Part shown: positions 1 to 8,518 of the stretch, piece by piece
Layout of the letters: the number at the start of each line of letters is the position of its first letter
Numbering within the stretch: position 1 is the stretch's first letter
DNA from: Streptoalloteichus tenebrarius
GTDB lineage: Bacteria > Actinomycetota > Actinomycetes > Mycobacteriales > Pseudonocardiaceae
Assembly: GCF_024171885.1 (NCBI RefSeq)
Contig: NZ_JAMTCP010000011.1
Span: forward strand, 91,348-155,347
Direction: 5' to 3'
Length of the DNA: 64,000 bases
Made by a program: the position numbers and the translations under genes
The notes under the pieces: generated by a model
The model's input: only the letters and a program-made list of their open reading frames with translations
Told to the model about the DNA's origin: nothing
Database searches by the model: none

Positions 1-56
1 GACCCGAGGGTGCGGTTCGGTGCGCCCAGTCGAGGTCGTTCCGTCGCCCGACCGCC

Positions 57-74
57 GCGCCACGGCCGTGGCGC
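57..74. promoter_or_regulatory. 18-bp perfect palindrome upstream of the siderophore-interacting protein gene
   Basis: GCGCCACGGCCGTGGCGC is a perfect palindrome 72 bases before the ATG at 147. It could be an operator for the downstream gene or the stem of a terminator for a gene outside the window. No T-run follows, so an operator is slightly favoured. The rest of 1-146 shows no convincing coding frame. Confidence 0.3.
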
Positions 75-146
75 ACGCTCGGGGACCGGCGCCATGCGGG
101 TCTTTCCGGGCCCACATCCGTCACGCAGGACGAGGGGGCGCCGCTG

Positions 147-974
147 ATGGCCCGCACGAACCTGTCAGCCACCCGCATCAAGCCGGAGACCGCCGAACTG
201 CTGACCCTGCGCGTGCTCCGGCGCGAGCGGATCTCACCGCACTTCGCGCGGGTCACCCTGGGCGGCGGCGAGATCGACCGCTTCGCCCCGATGGGGTTCG
301 ACCAGTGGTTCCGCCTGGTCATCCCGGTGTCGGACACCTCGCTGACCTGGAAACCCAAGAAGTTCAACGCCTTGGCCCTCGCCAGGTACCTGACGATGGC
401 GAAGGCGACGCGTCCGGTCCTGCGGAACTACTCGGTGCGGGCCTACCGCCCCGACGGGCCGACCGGGCCGGAACTCGACGTCGACTTCGTGCTGCACGGT
501 TCCGTCGCCGACGGGACCGCCGGACCCGCGGCCACCTGGGCCCAGACCTGCGCCGAGGGCGACGTCGTGGCCATCCTCGACGAGGGCATCGGGTTTAACC
601 CGCGCTCCTCGCTGCGGCGGGTCCTGCTCGTCGCCGACGAGTCGGGGCTGCCGGCCGTGGCGGGCGTCCTCGCCTCCCTGCCGCCCGACACGCGGGGCAC
701 GGCGGTGATCGAGGTTCCGTCCACTGAGGACAGACAGGCGCTCTCGGCCCCCGCCGGCGTCGAGGTGCGCTGGCTGGTGCGGGACGGAGGAACTCCCGGC
801 CAGGCAGCGTTGGCGCACGCCAGGCGGATGCCCCTGCCCGACGAGCCGTTCTACGGGTGGGTCGTCGGCGAGTCCGGCCTCGCCGTCGCGCTCCGCCGGC
901 ACTGGGTCAACGCGGGCGTGCCCAAGGGCGACATCATGTTCTGCGGGTACTGGAAGGCGGGGCGGGCGCATTGA
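147..974 (+). CDS. Siderophore-interacting protein (FAD-dependent ferric-siderophore reductase)
   Basis: This 275-residue protein belongs to the SIP family, cytoplasmic flavoproteins that release iron from imported ferric siderophores by reduction. An N-terminal FAD-binding barrel carries the RNYSVR flavin motif (family form RxYxxR) near residue 93. The C-terminal NAD(P)H half has the family-typical GESGLAVALRRHW and ends with a GYW motif. The ATG at 147 follows a GAGGGGG-like ribosome site. The stop overlaps the TTG start of the next gene, so the two are probably co-translated. No siderophore transporter or synthesis gene lies beside it within the window. Confidence 0.9.
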   Translation: MARTNLSATRIKPETAELLTLRVLRRERISPHFARVTLGGGEIDRFAPMGFDQWFRLVIPVSDTSLTWKPKKFNALALARYLTMAKATRPVLRNYSVRAYRPDGPTGPELDVDFVLHGSVADGTAGPAATWAQTCAEGDVVAILDEGIGFNPRSSLRRVLLVADESGLPAVAGVLASLPPDTRGTAVIEVPSTEDRQALSAPAGVEVRWLVRDGGTPGQAALAHARRMPLPDEPFYGWVVGESGLAVALRRHWVNAGVPKGDIMFCGYWKAGRAH

Positions 975-1870
975 GCACCGGCGACAGGGCCGGAGGGCAC
1001 GGCGACCACTCCTTCGGCGTCAGCTCGTTCGTCACCACGGAGGACGGTCGACGGCTGCACTTCATGGCGCGCGGCACCGGTGACCCCACCGTGGTGTTCG
1101 AGTCGGGGATGGGGTTCTCCCGGTCGACGTGGGGGCTCGTCCAGCCGGTCGTCGGCCGGCGGGTTCGGGCCGTGGTGTACGACAGGGCGGGGATCGGGCG
1201 CAGCGACGCCGACCCGCGCCCGCGCACCCTGGATCGCATGGCCGGCGACCTCGGCACGCTCCTGCGCGCGCTGGGGCCGGGTCCGTTCGTCCTGGTGGGG
1301 CACAGTTGGGGCGGCCCCGTCGTCCGGGTCGCCGCGGCGGCCGACCCCTCCCGCATCAGGGGACTGGTGCTGGTGGACCCGAGCGACGAGAACTGCGACC
1401 TGTACTTCACCCCCTCGGCGCGGCGGGGACGCGCGTGTTCCCGACTGGTCCTCCCGGTGCTGGCCAGGCTCGGGCTGTACCGGCTGTTGGGTGGCGGCGC
1501 GGGGCGGGCGCAACCCGCGGACGTGGTCGCCGACCACCGTCGCGAGGACTTCACCGTGCGGGCGGCGCGCGCCCTGCTCGCCGAGCTGGCTCCGTTCGCC
1601 GACGAGCTTCGGCGCCTGCGGAGGCAGCGGCCCGAACTCGGGGACATCGAGGTCAGCGTGATCACTGGCGCCCGGTCCTCGCGGTTCGGGCGGACCCTCC
1701 GCACCGCGATCAGCGAGGCGCACCGCCGAACCGCCGCCGCGCTGCCGAACGGGCGTCTCGTGGAGGCGCGCCGGTCCGGCCACCTCGTCCTGTTCAGCGA
1801 GCCCGAGGTGATCGTCGGCGAGATCCTGCGGATGGTGGACGCCGACCCACAGGAACCTCGGCGGGAGTGA
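971..1870 (+). CDS. Alpha/beta hydrolase
   Basis: A 299-residue alpha/beta-hydrolase-fold enzyme. The nucleophile elbow GHSWGG places the catalytic Ser at about residue 112, and a late RSGHLV segment supplies the likely His. The substrate cannot be told from sequence. I take the TTG at 971-973 as start: it overlaps the TGA of the siderophore-interacting protein gene (TTGA) and keeps the complete fold. A longer in-frame start at 857 would only add arginine-rich residues read inside the upstream gene. The coupling suggests a shared role, perhaps hydrolysis of a siderophore ester, but that is inference. Confidence 0.8.
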   Translation: MSTGDRAGGHGDHSFGVSSFVTTEDGRRLHFMARGTGDPTVVFESGMGFSRSTWGLVQPVVGRRVRAVVYDRAGIGRSDADPRPRTLDRMAGDLGTLLRALGPGPFVLVGHSWGGPVVRVAAAADPSRIRGLVLVDPSDENCDLYFTPSARRGRACSRLVLPVLARLGLYRLLGGGAGRAQPADVVADHRREDFTVRAARALLAELAPFADELRRLRRQRPELGDIEVSVITGARSSRFGRTLRTAISEAHRRTAAALPNGRLVEARRSGHLVLFSEPEVIVGEILRMVDADPQEPRRE

Positions 1871-2077
1871 CGGCTGACCGACGGGACTCCTTCCCACCCG
1901 GGACGAGCTGATTTCGGGCGTCACCGCACAGTGCTGACGGAGCCGCGCGGACCCTCCACATCGATCCATCCACTTTGAAGCGTCCATATCGGATCGGAGG
2001 CGTGGCCCCTGACCCGCGGCGGCGTGCGGCCGGGGTGTGGATGCGGCTCGGTCCGTGCTCCCGCGCCGGTCAGGCGG

Positions 2078-2434
2078 TCAACGGAGTTCCGACAGCCGGC
2101 CGACGAGCTGGTCGCGCACGGCGACCAGCTCGTCGATCCGTTGTTGGAGCACGGCCAGGCGCTGCTCGAAGACCTCGATCTTGGGTGTGGGATCGGAGCA
2201 CGAGTGGGGGCCGACCGGCTCGGCCCGCAGGCAGCCGTTGAGCAGGCGCAGGTCGTCGGTGGTGAGCCCGGCGGCCATGAACAGCCGGATGTTCTCCACG
2301 ACGCGGACGGCGTTCGCGTCGTAGGCGCGGTACCCGTTCGCGGTCCTGGCGGGCTGGAGCAGCCCCTGCTCCTCGTAGTAGCGCAACGCCCTGGTCGTGG
2401 TGCCGGTCACGCGGGCGAGTTCCCCGATCCGCAT
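2078..2434 (-). CDS. MerR-family transcriptional regulator
   Basis: A 118-residue MerR regulator. The N-terminal winged helix starts MRIGELARVTGTTTRALRYY and includes the wing EEQGLLQPARTANGYR. A coiled-coil dimerisation helix follows (about residues 80-118), and two Cys flank a GPHS segment between them. The ATG at 2434 is chosen because AGGAGGG lies just upstream; an in-frame start at 2500 would lie over the promoter. Its own promoter shows a long 20-bp spacer and a dyad, typical of MerR control. The same dyad sits before the MFS exporter at 4215, so this protein probably regulates both units. Confidence 0.88.
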   Translation of the reverse strand: MRIGELARVTGTTTRALRYYEEQGLLQPARTANGYRAYDANAVRVVENIRLFMAAGLTTDDLRLLNGCLRAEPVGPHSCSDPTPKIEVFEQRLAVLQQRIDELVAVRDQLVGRLSELR

Positions 2435-2468
2435 GAGTGTTCCCTCCTGGTCGGCGCGGTCCCGCCGG

Positions 2469-2500
2469 AGGGTAGACCTTTCCGTTGACGTCAAGGTCAA
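2469..2500 (-). promoter_or_regulatory. MerR-type promoter/operator of the merR gene
   Basis: Read on the minus strand, TTGACC (2500-2495) and TACCCT (2474-2469) are separated by 20 bp, the over-long spacing that MerR activators act on. The spacer holds an imperfect inverted repeat, ACCTTGACG near 2497-2489 facing GGAAAGGT near 2483-2476. A closely related dyad lies upstream of the MFS gene at 4229-4250. Confidence 0.6.
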
Positions 2501-2524
2501 GCCCGTGCTCCGTCGACGCCGGGA

Positions 2525-2944
2525 TCACGGCCGTGGGTCGAGCACCGTGAGCACCATCACCGGGATGCGGCGGGAGGTCCGGGCCTGGAAGGTGGCGAAC
2601 CGCGGGTCGGCGGCCACCTGGCGTGCCCAGAGCCGGTCCCGCTCCGCGCCCGTGGCCTCGGTGGCGCGCACCCGGTGGACCCGGGTGGAGATCTCGACCA
2701 CGGCCTCGGGGTGGGCGAGGAGGTTGTGGTACCAGGCCGGCGGGGTCGGAGAGCCGCCGTTGGACGCGAACACGACCAGTCGGTCCGGGCCGTCGGCCAG
2801 GTAGACGGCCGGGGTCGTGCGGGCCAGGCCGGTCCTGGCTCCGGTCGTGGTCAGCAGGAGCAGCGGCTGCCCGGCGAACGGCCCGCCCACGACGCCCCCG
2901 TTGGCCCGGAACTCCTCGATCACCCTCTGGTTGGTCTCGTTCAC
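2525..2944 (-). CDS. DDN-type nitroreductase / deazaflavin-dependent oxidoreductase
   Basis: A 139-residue protein of the split-barrel family that includes mycobacterial Ddn, which uses cofactor F420 to reduce various substrates. Visible family features are the N-terminal NQRVIEEFRANGG, LLLLTTTGARTG, a PAWYHNLLAHP segment and a C-terminal RRIPVMVL. The GTG at 2944 overlaps the TGA of the upstream MFS gene (GTGA), so the pair is co-translated. A much longer in-frame open frame runs back across the MFS gene but is its arginine/glycine-rich shadow. Together the exporter and this reductase look like a detoxification unit controlled by the MerR gene beside it. Confidence 0.85.
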   Translation of the reverse strand: MNETNQRVIEEFRANGGVVGGPFAGQPLLLLTTTGARTGLARTTPAVYLADGPDRLVVFASNGGSPTPPAWYHNLLAHPEAVVEISTRVHRVRATEATGAERDRLWARQVAADPRFATFQARTSRRIPVMVLTVLDPRP

Positions 2945-4215
2945 GCCGCCACCTCGCTCACGGTCCGGCCCTCGGGCGCGGTGCTCTCCTGGTCGGAACC
3001 TGCCGGGTCGGTCCGCCGTCGGCGTTCGCCCCGGTGCTCGGCCACGGCGATCACCAGGGCGACCGCCGCGACGAGCCCGCCGACGACCGGCAACCAGCGC
3101 AGGGGAAGGCCACCGGCGAGGACCTGTCCGCCCAGCCAGCCGCCCACGGCGACACCGAGGTTGAAGGCGGAACTCTGCATCGTCAGCGCCAGGGTCCTGG
3201 CCCGCGCCGAGGCCACGTCGAGCATGCGGGTGTTCACCGCGGGGATCACCGCGTAGTAGGCGGCGCCGAAGAGGAAGAGGAACCCGACGGCCACCGGCGG
3301 GACGGGAACGGCCGCGCCCAACAGCGGCAGGGTGACGGTCAAGGCGAGAACCCCGAGGCAGACCGCGCGCGTCACCGAGCGGTCGGCCAGCCTGCCGCCG
3401 ACGACGTTGCCGACCGTGCCGCCGATCCCGAACAGCAGCAGGAGGAGGGTGACGGTGGACGGATCGAAGCCGACCGCGTCCCTGAGCAGCGGCGTGACAT
3501 AGGTGTAGGCGGTGAAGGTGGCCGCCGCGCTCAGGATGGTCACCGCGACGACGGTCTGGACGCGGCGTTGGCCGAGCACCCGGAGTTCCGCCAGACGCCC
3601 GGACCCGCCGTCGGCGGCCGGGGTGTCGTGCGGCCCGCGCACCAGGGCGAGCATCGGCCCTGCCGCGACGAGCGCGAGCAGGCCCACGGCCGCGAACGTC
3701 GCCCGCCAGGACAGCCACTGGCCGAGCGCGGCGCCCAGCGGAAGGCCGATGATCATGGAGAGGCTCAGCCCCAGCGACACCATGCCCACCGCCGTGCCCC
3801 GTCGCGCCGGCGGCACGATGTCGGCGACCAGGCCCAGGAACAACGGCAGCAGCGCCGCGTGCGGCAGCGCCGAGAGGACGCGGCCGAACGCGATGACCGC
3901 GAAGGAGGACGTCAGCGCCGACAGGGCGTTGCCCAGCGCGAACGTCATCAGGAGGACGGCGATCAACCGTCGCCGGCGCACCCGGGCGGTGGTCATGGCC
4001 AGCACCGGCCCGCCCACGACGATGGTGATCGCGGAGATGCTGACCAGGAGGCCGGCGGTGGACAGGCTCACGCCGGCGTCCTCCGCGATCTCCGGCAGCA
4101 GTCCGGCGATCATGATCTCGCCGGTGCCGAGCAGGAACGCGCACAGCGTCAGCACCGTCAGCGCCCAGGTGTGGCCTCGCGTGGGCGGAGCCGTGGTGGG
4201 AGGGGAGACGTCCAT
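2941..4215 (-). CDS. MFS transporter (drug:H+ antiporter type)
   Basis: A 424-residue inner-membrane protein with about 12 hydrophobic helices, of the arabinose-efflux/CmlR-like major facilitator group. The motif GRVLSALPHAALLPL and the loop ADRSVTRAVCLG fit drug-efflux members. I choose the ATG at 4215 rather than the GTG at 4236: the GTG lies inside a MerR-type operator, and the predicted -10 (GACGAT, 4227-4222) would start transcription at about 4215, giving a leaderless message. The C-terminal tail is charged and low in complexity. It is coupled to the downstream DDN-type reductase. The exported compound is unknown. Confidence 0.85.
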   Translation of the reverse strand: MDVSPPTTAPPTRGHTWALTVLTLCAFLLGTGEIMIAGLLPEIAEDAGVSLSTAGLLVSISAITIVVGGPVLAMTTARVRRRRLIAVLLMTFALGNALSALTSSFAVIAFGRVLSALPHAALLPLFLGLVADIVPPARRGTAVGMVSLGLSLSMIIGLPLGAALGQWLSWRATFAAVGLLALVAAGPMLALVRGPHDTPAADGGSGRLAELRVLGQRRVQTVVAVTILSAAATFTAYTYVTPLLRDAVGFDPSTVTLLLLLFGIGGTVGNVVGGRLADRSVTRAVCLGVLALTVTLPLLGAAVPVPPVAVGFLFLFGAAYYAVIPAVNTRMLDVASARARTLALTMQSSAFNLGVAVGGWLGGQVLAGGLPLRWLPVVGGLVAAVALVIAVAEHRGERRRRTDPAGSDQESTAPEGRTVSEVAA

Positions 4216-4221
4216 GGCGTC

Positions 4222-4253
4222 ATCGTCGACCTTCACGCCGGCGTCAAGGTCAA
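4222..4253 (-). promoter_or_regulatory. MerR-type promoter/operator of the MFS transporter
   Basis: On the minus strand, TTGACC (4253-4248) and GACGAT (4227-4222) are 20 bp apart. Between them is a near-perfect dyad: ACCTTGACG, four bases CCGG, then CGTGAAGGT (4250-4229). It closely matches the dyad before the merR gene, so both are probable sites of that regulator. The predicted start point coincides with the ATG at 4215. Confidence 0.6.
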
Positions 4254-4860
4254 GCCGGCGTCGCGCTCCCGGTGGTGGCGAGGTGTGTCGTCAATGGACA
4301 GTCGCGTGAGGGCTCGTGTTCGCACGTCGTGGTGCGCCGCAATCCGGAGATCGCGAACCTGTCCGAGCGCTCACGGCGCGCGACCGGAGGCGCACCACGG
4401 CCTCCCCGCCGTCCACGGGGACCACCACGTCGTCCCCCGGTCACCCGGACCCCGGCGGTTCCCCCGGCCTGGCCGCCGCACCCGGTTCCACGCCGTAGGA
4501 GTTGACGTTCTGCCCGAGCAGCGTCACCTCCATGGGTGTTCGGTCCGATGAGCCACGCGTCCAGCCCTGGAGAGCCGGCCGACATCGCCCCGAGGCCACT
4601 CCGGTCGCCGCGGCCGAGGACTACCGGAAGTGGCTGGTCTCCCACAACGGTCTCTCCCGACTCCGGGACAAGATCGAGCGCAACCCCGAGGTGGGAGGCT
4701 CGTCGGCGCTGATCTGTCCTTTTAGGACAGATCGTGTTTTCTTCCCCGGTTCTGTTGGGAAAGGGGCGCGGGTCGCGACCTGTCGGCCGCGACCCGCGCT
4801 CCCGTCCCACTTCGGTTGTCGACGTCCTGCTCCGTCGAGGGCAGCCTGTCGGTTGACGCG
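4254..4860. other. Non-coding gap with an orphan terminator
   Basis: I find no convincing complete gene here. On the plus strand around 4590-4700 a stretch reads as plausible protein (a segment like YRKWLVSHNGLSRLRDKIER), which may be the tail of a decayed gene. It has no matching start and does not stop before the hairpin at 4711. Confidence 0.3.
4711..4740 (+). terminator. Rho-independent terminator without an obvious gene
   Basis: GATCTGTCCT (4711-4720) and AGGACAGATC (4724-4733) form a perfect 10-bp stem with a 3-base loop, followed by GTGTTTTCTT. The T-rich side shows it works on the plus strand. No intact plus-strand gene ends just before it. Confidence 0.6.
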
Positions 4861-5862
4861 TCAGCGCAGCAGGCCGTACAAATCCTTGATCTTCTGGTTG
4901 TCGGCCACCAGCGGCAGCGTGTCGAAGGACAGCTCCCACTGCGTGGTGCGACCACGGGCGTGCCCGATGCGCTCGATGATGCCGAAGCTCACGTCGCGGC
5001 CCTGGGCCCGCACCGTGCCGTACCACTCCACGAGCGTGGAGTCGTTCTGGCGGACCACCTGACCCAGCTCCAGACGGACGTCCTTGGCCGTCTCGAAGAA
5101 CCGGTTCAGGTAGGCGCGCTTGGCCTGCGTCGTTCGCACGCCCCGGTCGCCCAACCCCGGGGCGGACAGCGGCGCGCCACCCGTCGGGCCGACCAGCGCG
5201 TCGACGTCGCCCCGGTTCCACGCGCGACCGCGAGCCATGATCTCGTCCAGGGTGGGCGCCTTGCTCGCGGCCGGGGTCGGGCCGGAGTCCGAGATGCCGT
5301 CGAACACCTTCGGCAGGCTCGGGTCGAGCGGGGCGAACCACCGCGACCGGTCGTAGTACCGCCTGCCCTGCACGACCTTGCCGCCGTCGGTGAGCACCAC
5401 CCGGTAGATCGCGGGGTAGGTGATCGCGTGGCCCTTGACGGTCACCGTGTTGGTGGCACCGAACATGACCACCGGGCCGTCGACGGAGACCCGCTCGCCG
5501 GTGAACTGGAAGTCGGGCAGGAGCTTCAGCGTCGCGCTGATCGACGCCTTGATGTCGTCCACGCCCCGCACCATCTTCCCCGGCTCCGCGGGCTCCCAGA
5601 GCGTGGCGTCCTGGGCGAAGATGTCCCCGTAGACGTCCACCCGCTTCTGCGGGTCCGGCAGGGTCTTCATGCTGCCGAACTCCACCTGCCGGGTGATGAA
5701 GGCGCAGGCGTTGGGCGAGACCCAGCCCTCGACCTTCGCGACCTTGGCGACCGCGGGGCAGGTGCTGGCGGCGCTCGGCGCGGCCTCGGCGACGGCGGGA
5801 CCGCCCACCGCGCCCAGCGACAGCGTGGCGGCCAGACCCAGGAATGCGAGCTGCTTCCTCAC
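4861..5862 (-). CDS. Secreted SnoaL-like (NTF2-fold) protein
   Basis: A 333-residue exported protein. The GTG at 5862 follows GGAAAGGA and begins a clear signal peptide ([19 protein letters not shown], then AVAEAAP). The mature part appears to hold two NTF2/SnoaL-like halves, roughly residues 60-195 and 210-333. Each has the family layout of an early helix with ...[17 protein letters not shown] or ...[13 protein letters not shown], and later strands with [14 protein letters not shown]. Such folds serve as small-molecule isomerases, hydratases or binding proteins; no catalytic residues can be assigned. It stands alone. An in-frame start at 5937 would bury the signal peptide and is rejected. 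Confidence 0.75.
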   Translation of the reverse strand: MRKQLAFLGLAATLSLGAVGGPAVAEAAPSAASTCPAVAKVAKVEGWVSPNACAFITRQVEFGSMKTLPDPQKRVDVYGDIFAQDATLWEPAEPGKMVRGVDDIKASISATLKLLPDFQFTGERVSVDGPVVMFGATNTVTVKGHAITYPAIYRVVLTDGGKVVQGRRYYDRSRWFAPLDPSLPKVFDGISDSGPTPAASKAPTLDEIMARGRAWNRGDVDALVGPTGGAPLSAPGLGDRGVRTTQAKRAYLNRFFETAKDVRLELGQVVRQNDSTLVEWYGTVRAQGRDVSFGIIERIGHARGRTTQWELSFDTLPLVADNQKIKDLYGLLR

Positions 5863-6305
5863 GGCGACGTCCTTTCCGGCTTGTCCGTTCCGTTTCGGTG
5901 TTGCCATGAGACTTTCAGCCGGTTCGACCGCCGACAATTACCCGGGAGGTAATGAGTCTTCCGCGCGAACCGCGGCGCGGAGGCCTCTGTCGCGGTGCCG
6001 CGCCCCGCGACCGGGCACGTCATGACGGAGAAATGCCTGGTCAGGCGGGGTGTCGAGCTGTCCCTGCCCTCCTCCTGCCTGGCTTCCTGCCTCGCCTGGA
6101 AGTTCATCGCGTCGCATTTCGCCCAGCGACCACCGTTCGATGCGTTGGGTGACGACGTGGACACGAGACGCGAACCCCTTGGTGTTCTCCTGCCGTCGTT
6201 GGTCTTGTTTTCCCTTTGTCGGACCGGGATCGGTTCGAGGTGGCCGGGTGGGGGCTGCGCTGGCGGTTCGCTCGGGGTCGGGGCGGCCGGTGCGCCGAGG
6301 CGGAG

Positions 6306-6529
6306 TTGTCCACAGTCACCCGAATTCCTCCACAGGGCAGGAGCTTCCTCCGCCGGGCGGTGGGCGGAGCCGATAGGCTGGAGCGGGGCTCGCCCCCCCA
6401 GGGCGGGTGGGGGCTGTCTACTGGGGGAGTGACTGCGGGCCCGGGTTCTGGTGAGTGTTTTCTGGGTCCTGTCAACCCTTTCGCCGTGTTGGGGGACAGG
6501 GTTGTCCACAGGCGTCGGAGTTGTCCACA
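6306..6529. promoter_or_regulatory. Cluster of DnaA-box-like motifs
   Basis: TTGTCCACA, the form of DnaA box preferred in high-GC actinomycetes, occurs exactly at 6306-6314, 6502-6510 and 6521-6529, with a weaker TCCACAGG near 6331. Nothing else here suggests a replication origin (no dnaA or dnaN, no AT-rich unwinding region). Confidence 0.4.
6370..6418. repeat. GC-rich extragenic repeat, copy A
   Basis: A 49-base unit starting CCGATAGGCTGG. It contains a potential hairpin in which GCCCCC faces GGGGGC around an AGGGCGGG centre, and it ends GGGGGCTGTC. Copies B (6566-6613) and C (56451-56498) are nearly identical. Confidence 0.7.
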
Positions 6530-6565
6530 GGAGACTGGCGCGGCCCTGTGCCCGGGGTGGTGCGG

Positions 6566-6613
6566 CGGTAGGCTGGAGCAGGGCTCGCCCCCCCAGGGCG
6601 GGTGGGGGCTGTC
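6566..6613. repeat. GC-rich extragenic repeat, copy B
   Basis: It starts CGGTAGGCTGG and matches copy A over the whole hairpin and the GGGGGCTGTC end, differing at a few bases. It lies just after the second and third TTGTCCACA motifs. Confidence 0.7.
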
Positions 6614-6844
6614 CTTGGAGAGGTGTGGGGCGCGGGCAGGGCGGGCCTCGTCGTGAGGTGGGCGCGGTGCCCCTGAGGTGCCCTGAAGTTCGCCTTGGTA
6701 TTTCGTCCCGGTGCTGGGGCAGCTCGTTGATGTAGGTGGGCACCAGCGGCGCCGCGTCGACCGTAGATCTCTGGGGAAGTCGTGGATCATCGCGGCAGCC
6801 TCCCCTGACACTCTTCACTGCGTTGCTGTGTCGCGGAGGCCGCC

Positions 6845-7282
6845 GTGGCGCATCAGCTAGAGGTCTACTACGAGTTCGAGCACGACGACGAGCCTGTGGT
6901 CGTCTCGACCCCGGAGCAGGCCGGTGAGGTGTTGGAGCGGATGCGCGCGGCGTATGCGGATCGGTGGCCGGTCATGGCGCAGGTCGTCGTCGCCGGGTCG
7001 ACCGGGTTCGAGTACATGCACGTCGGGGTGCACGGTGATGTGGGTGTCGTGTCATATTCCGGCCCGTTGGGCGGGTTCCACAGTCTTGGCGAGCCCGTGT
7101 CCGGCGAGGTGACGTACTACTACTGCGGCCACAACCGGGAGCTTCCCGCCAACGCCCAGGTTCGGCTGGCCTTGGTCAGGCAGGCGCTGATCGAGTTCCT
7201 GACGAACGGGGGTGGGCGGCCGAGCTGCCTGGGGTGGCAGCCGATGGCGATGTCCTGGGCGCGCCCACAAGTGGTCTCCTGA
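6845..7282 (+). CDS. Imm1-family immunity protein
   Basis: A 145-residue protein resembling Imm1 immunity proteins, which neutralise polymorphic or contact-dependent toxins, including deaminase-type nucleases. Family-like features are the N-terminal LEVYYEFEHDDEPVVVSTPEQ, the central VGVVSYSG, then EVTYYYCGHNRELPANAQV and a helix LVRQALIEFL. The GTG at 6845 follows CGGAGG. No toxin gene is adjacent. Its last dozen residues (MAMSWARPQVVS) look foreign to the family and coincide with the start of a fragment of another gene, so the 3' end is probably a recombination junction. Confidence 0.65.
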   Translation: MAHQLEVYYEFEHDDEPVVVSTPEQAGEVLERMRAAYADRWPVMAQVVVAGSTGFEYMHVGVHGDVGVVSYSGPLGGFHSLGEPVSGEVTYYYCGHNRELPANAQVRLALVRQALIEFLTNGGGRPSCLGWQPMAMSWARPQVVS

Positions 7283-7617
7283 TCGGGTACGGCCACCGGC
7301 CCTGGCGGGCGTTGGTGTGTCTGCTCGTCGTGCTCGGACTGGCTGTGGTGCTGACGTTCTCCGCGGGGCAGCACGGCCTCACCACCCGGCCGGCCGGCGC
7401 CGGAGGTGGTCCGTGCTCCGTGGTCGAGCAGATCAGACTGGCGGCCGACATCGCCGTTCCGCTGGTGGGCACTGGCGGCCGGCAACGCTGCGAGATCACC
7501 ACGGCCAGCGCGCCGGGGCAGTGGCACCTGGCCGTCGCCCATCTACTCCAGGTTCTCGGCTGGGCATTCGCGACCCTGTTCGTCGCCGGGTACACCGGCA
7601 TCGTCCGCAAGGCCTGA
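7234..7617 (+). pseudogene. C-terminal fragment of a membrane protein
   Basis: An open frame of 127 codons overlapping the Imm1 gene end. It has two hydrophobic segments (RALVCLLVVLGLAVVLTFSA and, near the end, HLLQVLGWAFATLFVAGYTG) separated by about 65 residues with two Cys. This resembles the C-terminal end of larger actinomycete membrane-associated proteins whose tails read GYGxRPWRAL followed by a pair of helices. The usual long N-terminal part is missing and no ribosome site precedes the ATG at 7234, so I read it as a remnant joined behind the Imm1 gene. A small expressed membrane protein cannot be excluded. Confidence 0.5.
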
Positions 7618-8518
7618 CTTCGGCTCCCTTCCGTCACATCCGGTGGTCGCGGTCGGCGCACGGGAACAGGTCGGCCCGCCGCGCGCGGACCTGGCCGAGG
7701 TGGCGCGGAAGGCAGACCGGCCCCGCGGCGGTGTCGCCGAACCCCTCGACCGTGCGCGGGGCAGGCGGTTCACCGCCCGCTCCGTGAGCCGTCGCGCGGG
7801 AGATCCGGACAGGTGCCGGAGCCGGCGCGAATGGGGCGTGCGGAGTCTCGTCGGCGCGCGGGGATGATCCCTCGAAAGGGTGATTTTTTGTCCGGCGACT
7901 TGATTGTCGTAACCGCGTCCATTCGTGCCCTGTCGAGAGCTCTCGCGGTGATCCGCCCACCGAATTCCGGTGGCTGGGCGTGCAACGTTGACGGCGAAAG
8001 GGGCAGAGGTGGTTGACGTGTTCGGCCGACGTCGTGCGCGACGCCTACGGTGACCGCTGTGGTGGCGCCCCTGACGACAGGACACGGCCGGTGGAGCGGG
8101 AGGGGCGCGCGCGGGGCGGTTGACAGAATTGCTGGTGTCCCGCCGGGGAAATCGCTAGCGTCGGGAGGTGTTTCGCCGCCCCGGTCGTCCGGCCCGGGAG
8201 CAGGTGTTCCCCGTCGGCGCCCGTCACCGTCGACGACGGGGATCGGCCGAACCGACGCGTCGGGCGGTTCCCTGAACGGCCCGAGGGGAGTGGTGCCCTG
8301 GGCCGGGTGAGGCGATCACGTCAAAGGGAAGTCGATAAAGTACTCGTCGCACAGTGAATGACGGTCCTCCTCTCCACGCGCCGTCGCGCCGGCAGGTCCC
8401 CGACACGTTTCCGCGATGGCGCGGATTCTGGTCGCCGGACCTCGTGGTCCCACGTCCGTTTCGTCCATTTCCGGCGGACGTGACGGGGAGGGGAAACCGG
8501 AACCGGGAGGGGTTGCCT
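7618..8518. other. Upstream region of the SARP regulator
   Basis: No coding frame is convincing in this 900-base stretch. A TTGACA at 8120-8125 has no well-placed -10 partner, and GATAAAGT near 8334-8341 could be part of a promoter for the regulator. I could not assign either with confidence. Confidence 0.3.

Larger units (their letters stand above)
5863..6844. other. Intergenic region with DnaA-box-like motifs and two repeat hairpins
   Basis: No gene is supported in this 980-base stretch. It contains three TTGTCCACA motifs and two copies of a GC-rich repeat (listed separately). The same combination recurs at 56388-56498. The T/G-rich plus-strand frames here look like unselected sequence. 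Confidence 0.5.

Noticed and set aside
4297..4320. tRNA or rRNA genes anywhere in the window
   Set aside because: I looked for T-loop (GGTTCGA) and CCA-ending cloverleaf patterns and rRNA-like conserved stretches and found none that fold convincingly. A tRNAscan run would settle this.
6306..6613. Chromosomal origin of replication
   Set aside because: There are only three DnaA-like boxes, no dnaA, dnaN or gyrase genes and no AT-rich unwinding element.
7666..7960. Possible minus-strand gene upstream of the SARP gene
   Set aside because: Arginine-rich, no ribosome site and no family resemblance in any frame.
8120..8161. TTGACA with a possible TAGCGT -10 as the SARP promoter
   Set aside because: The spacing is about 30 bases, far from the usual 16-19.
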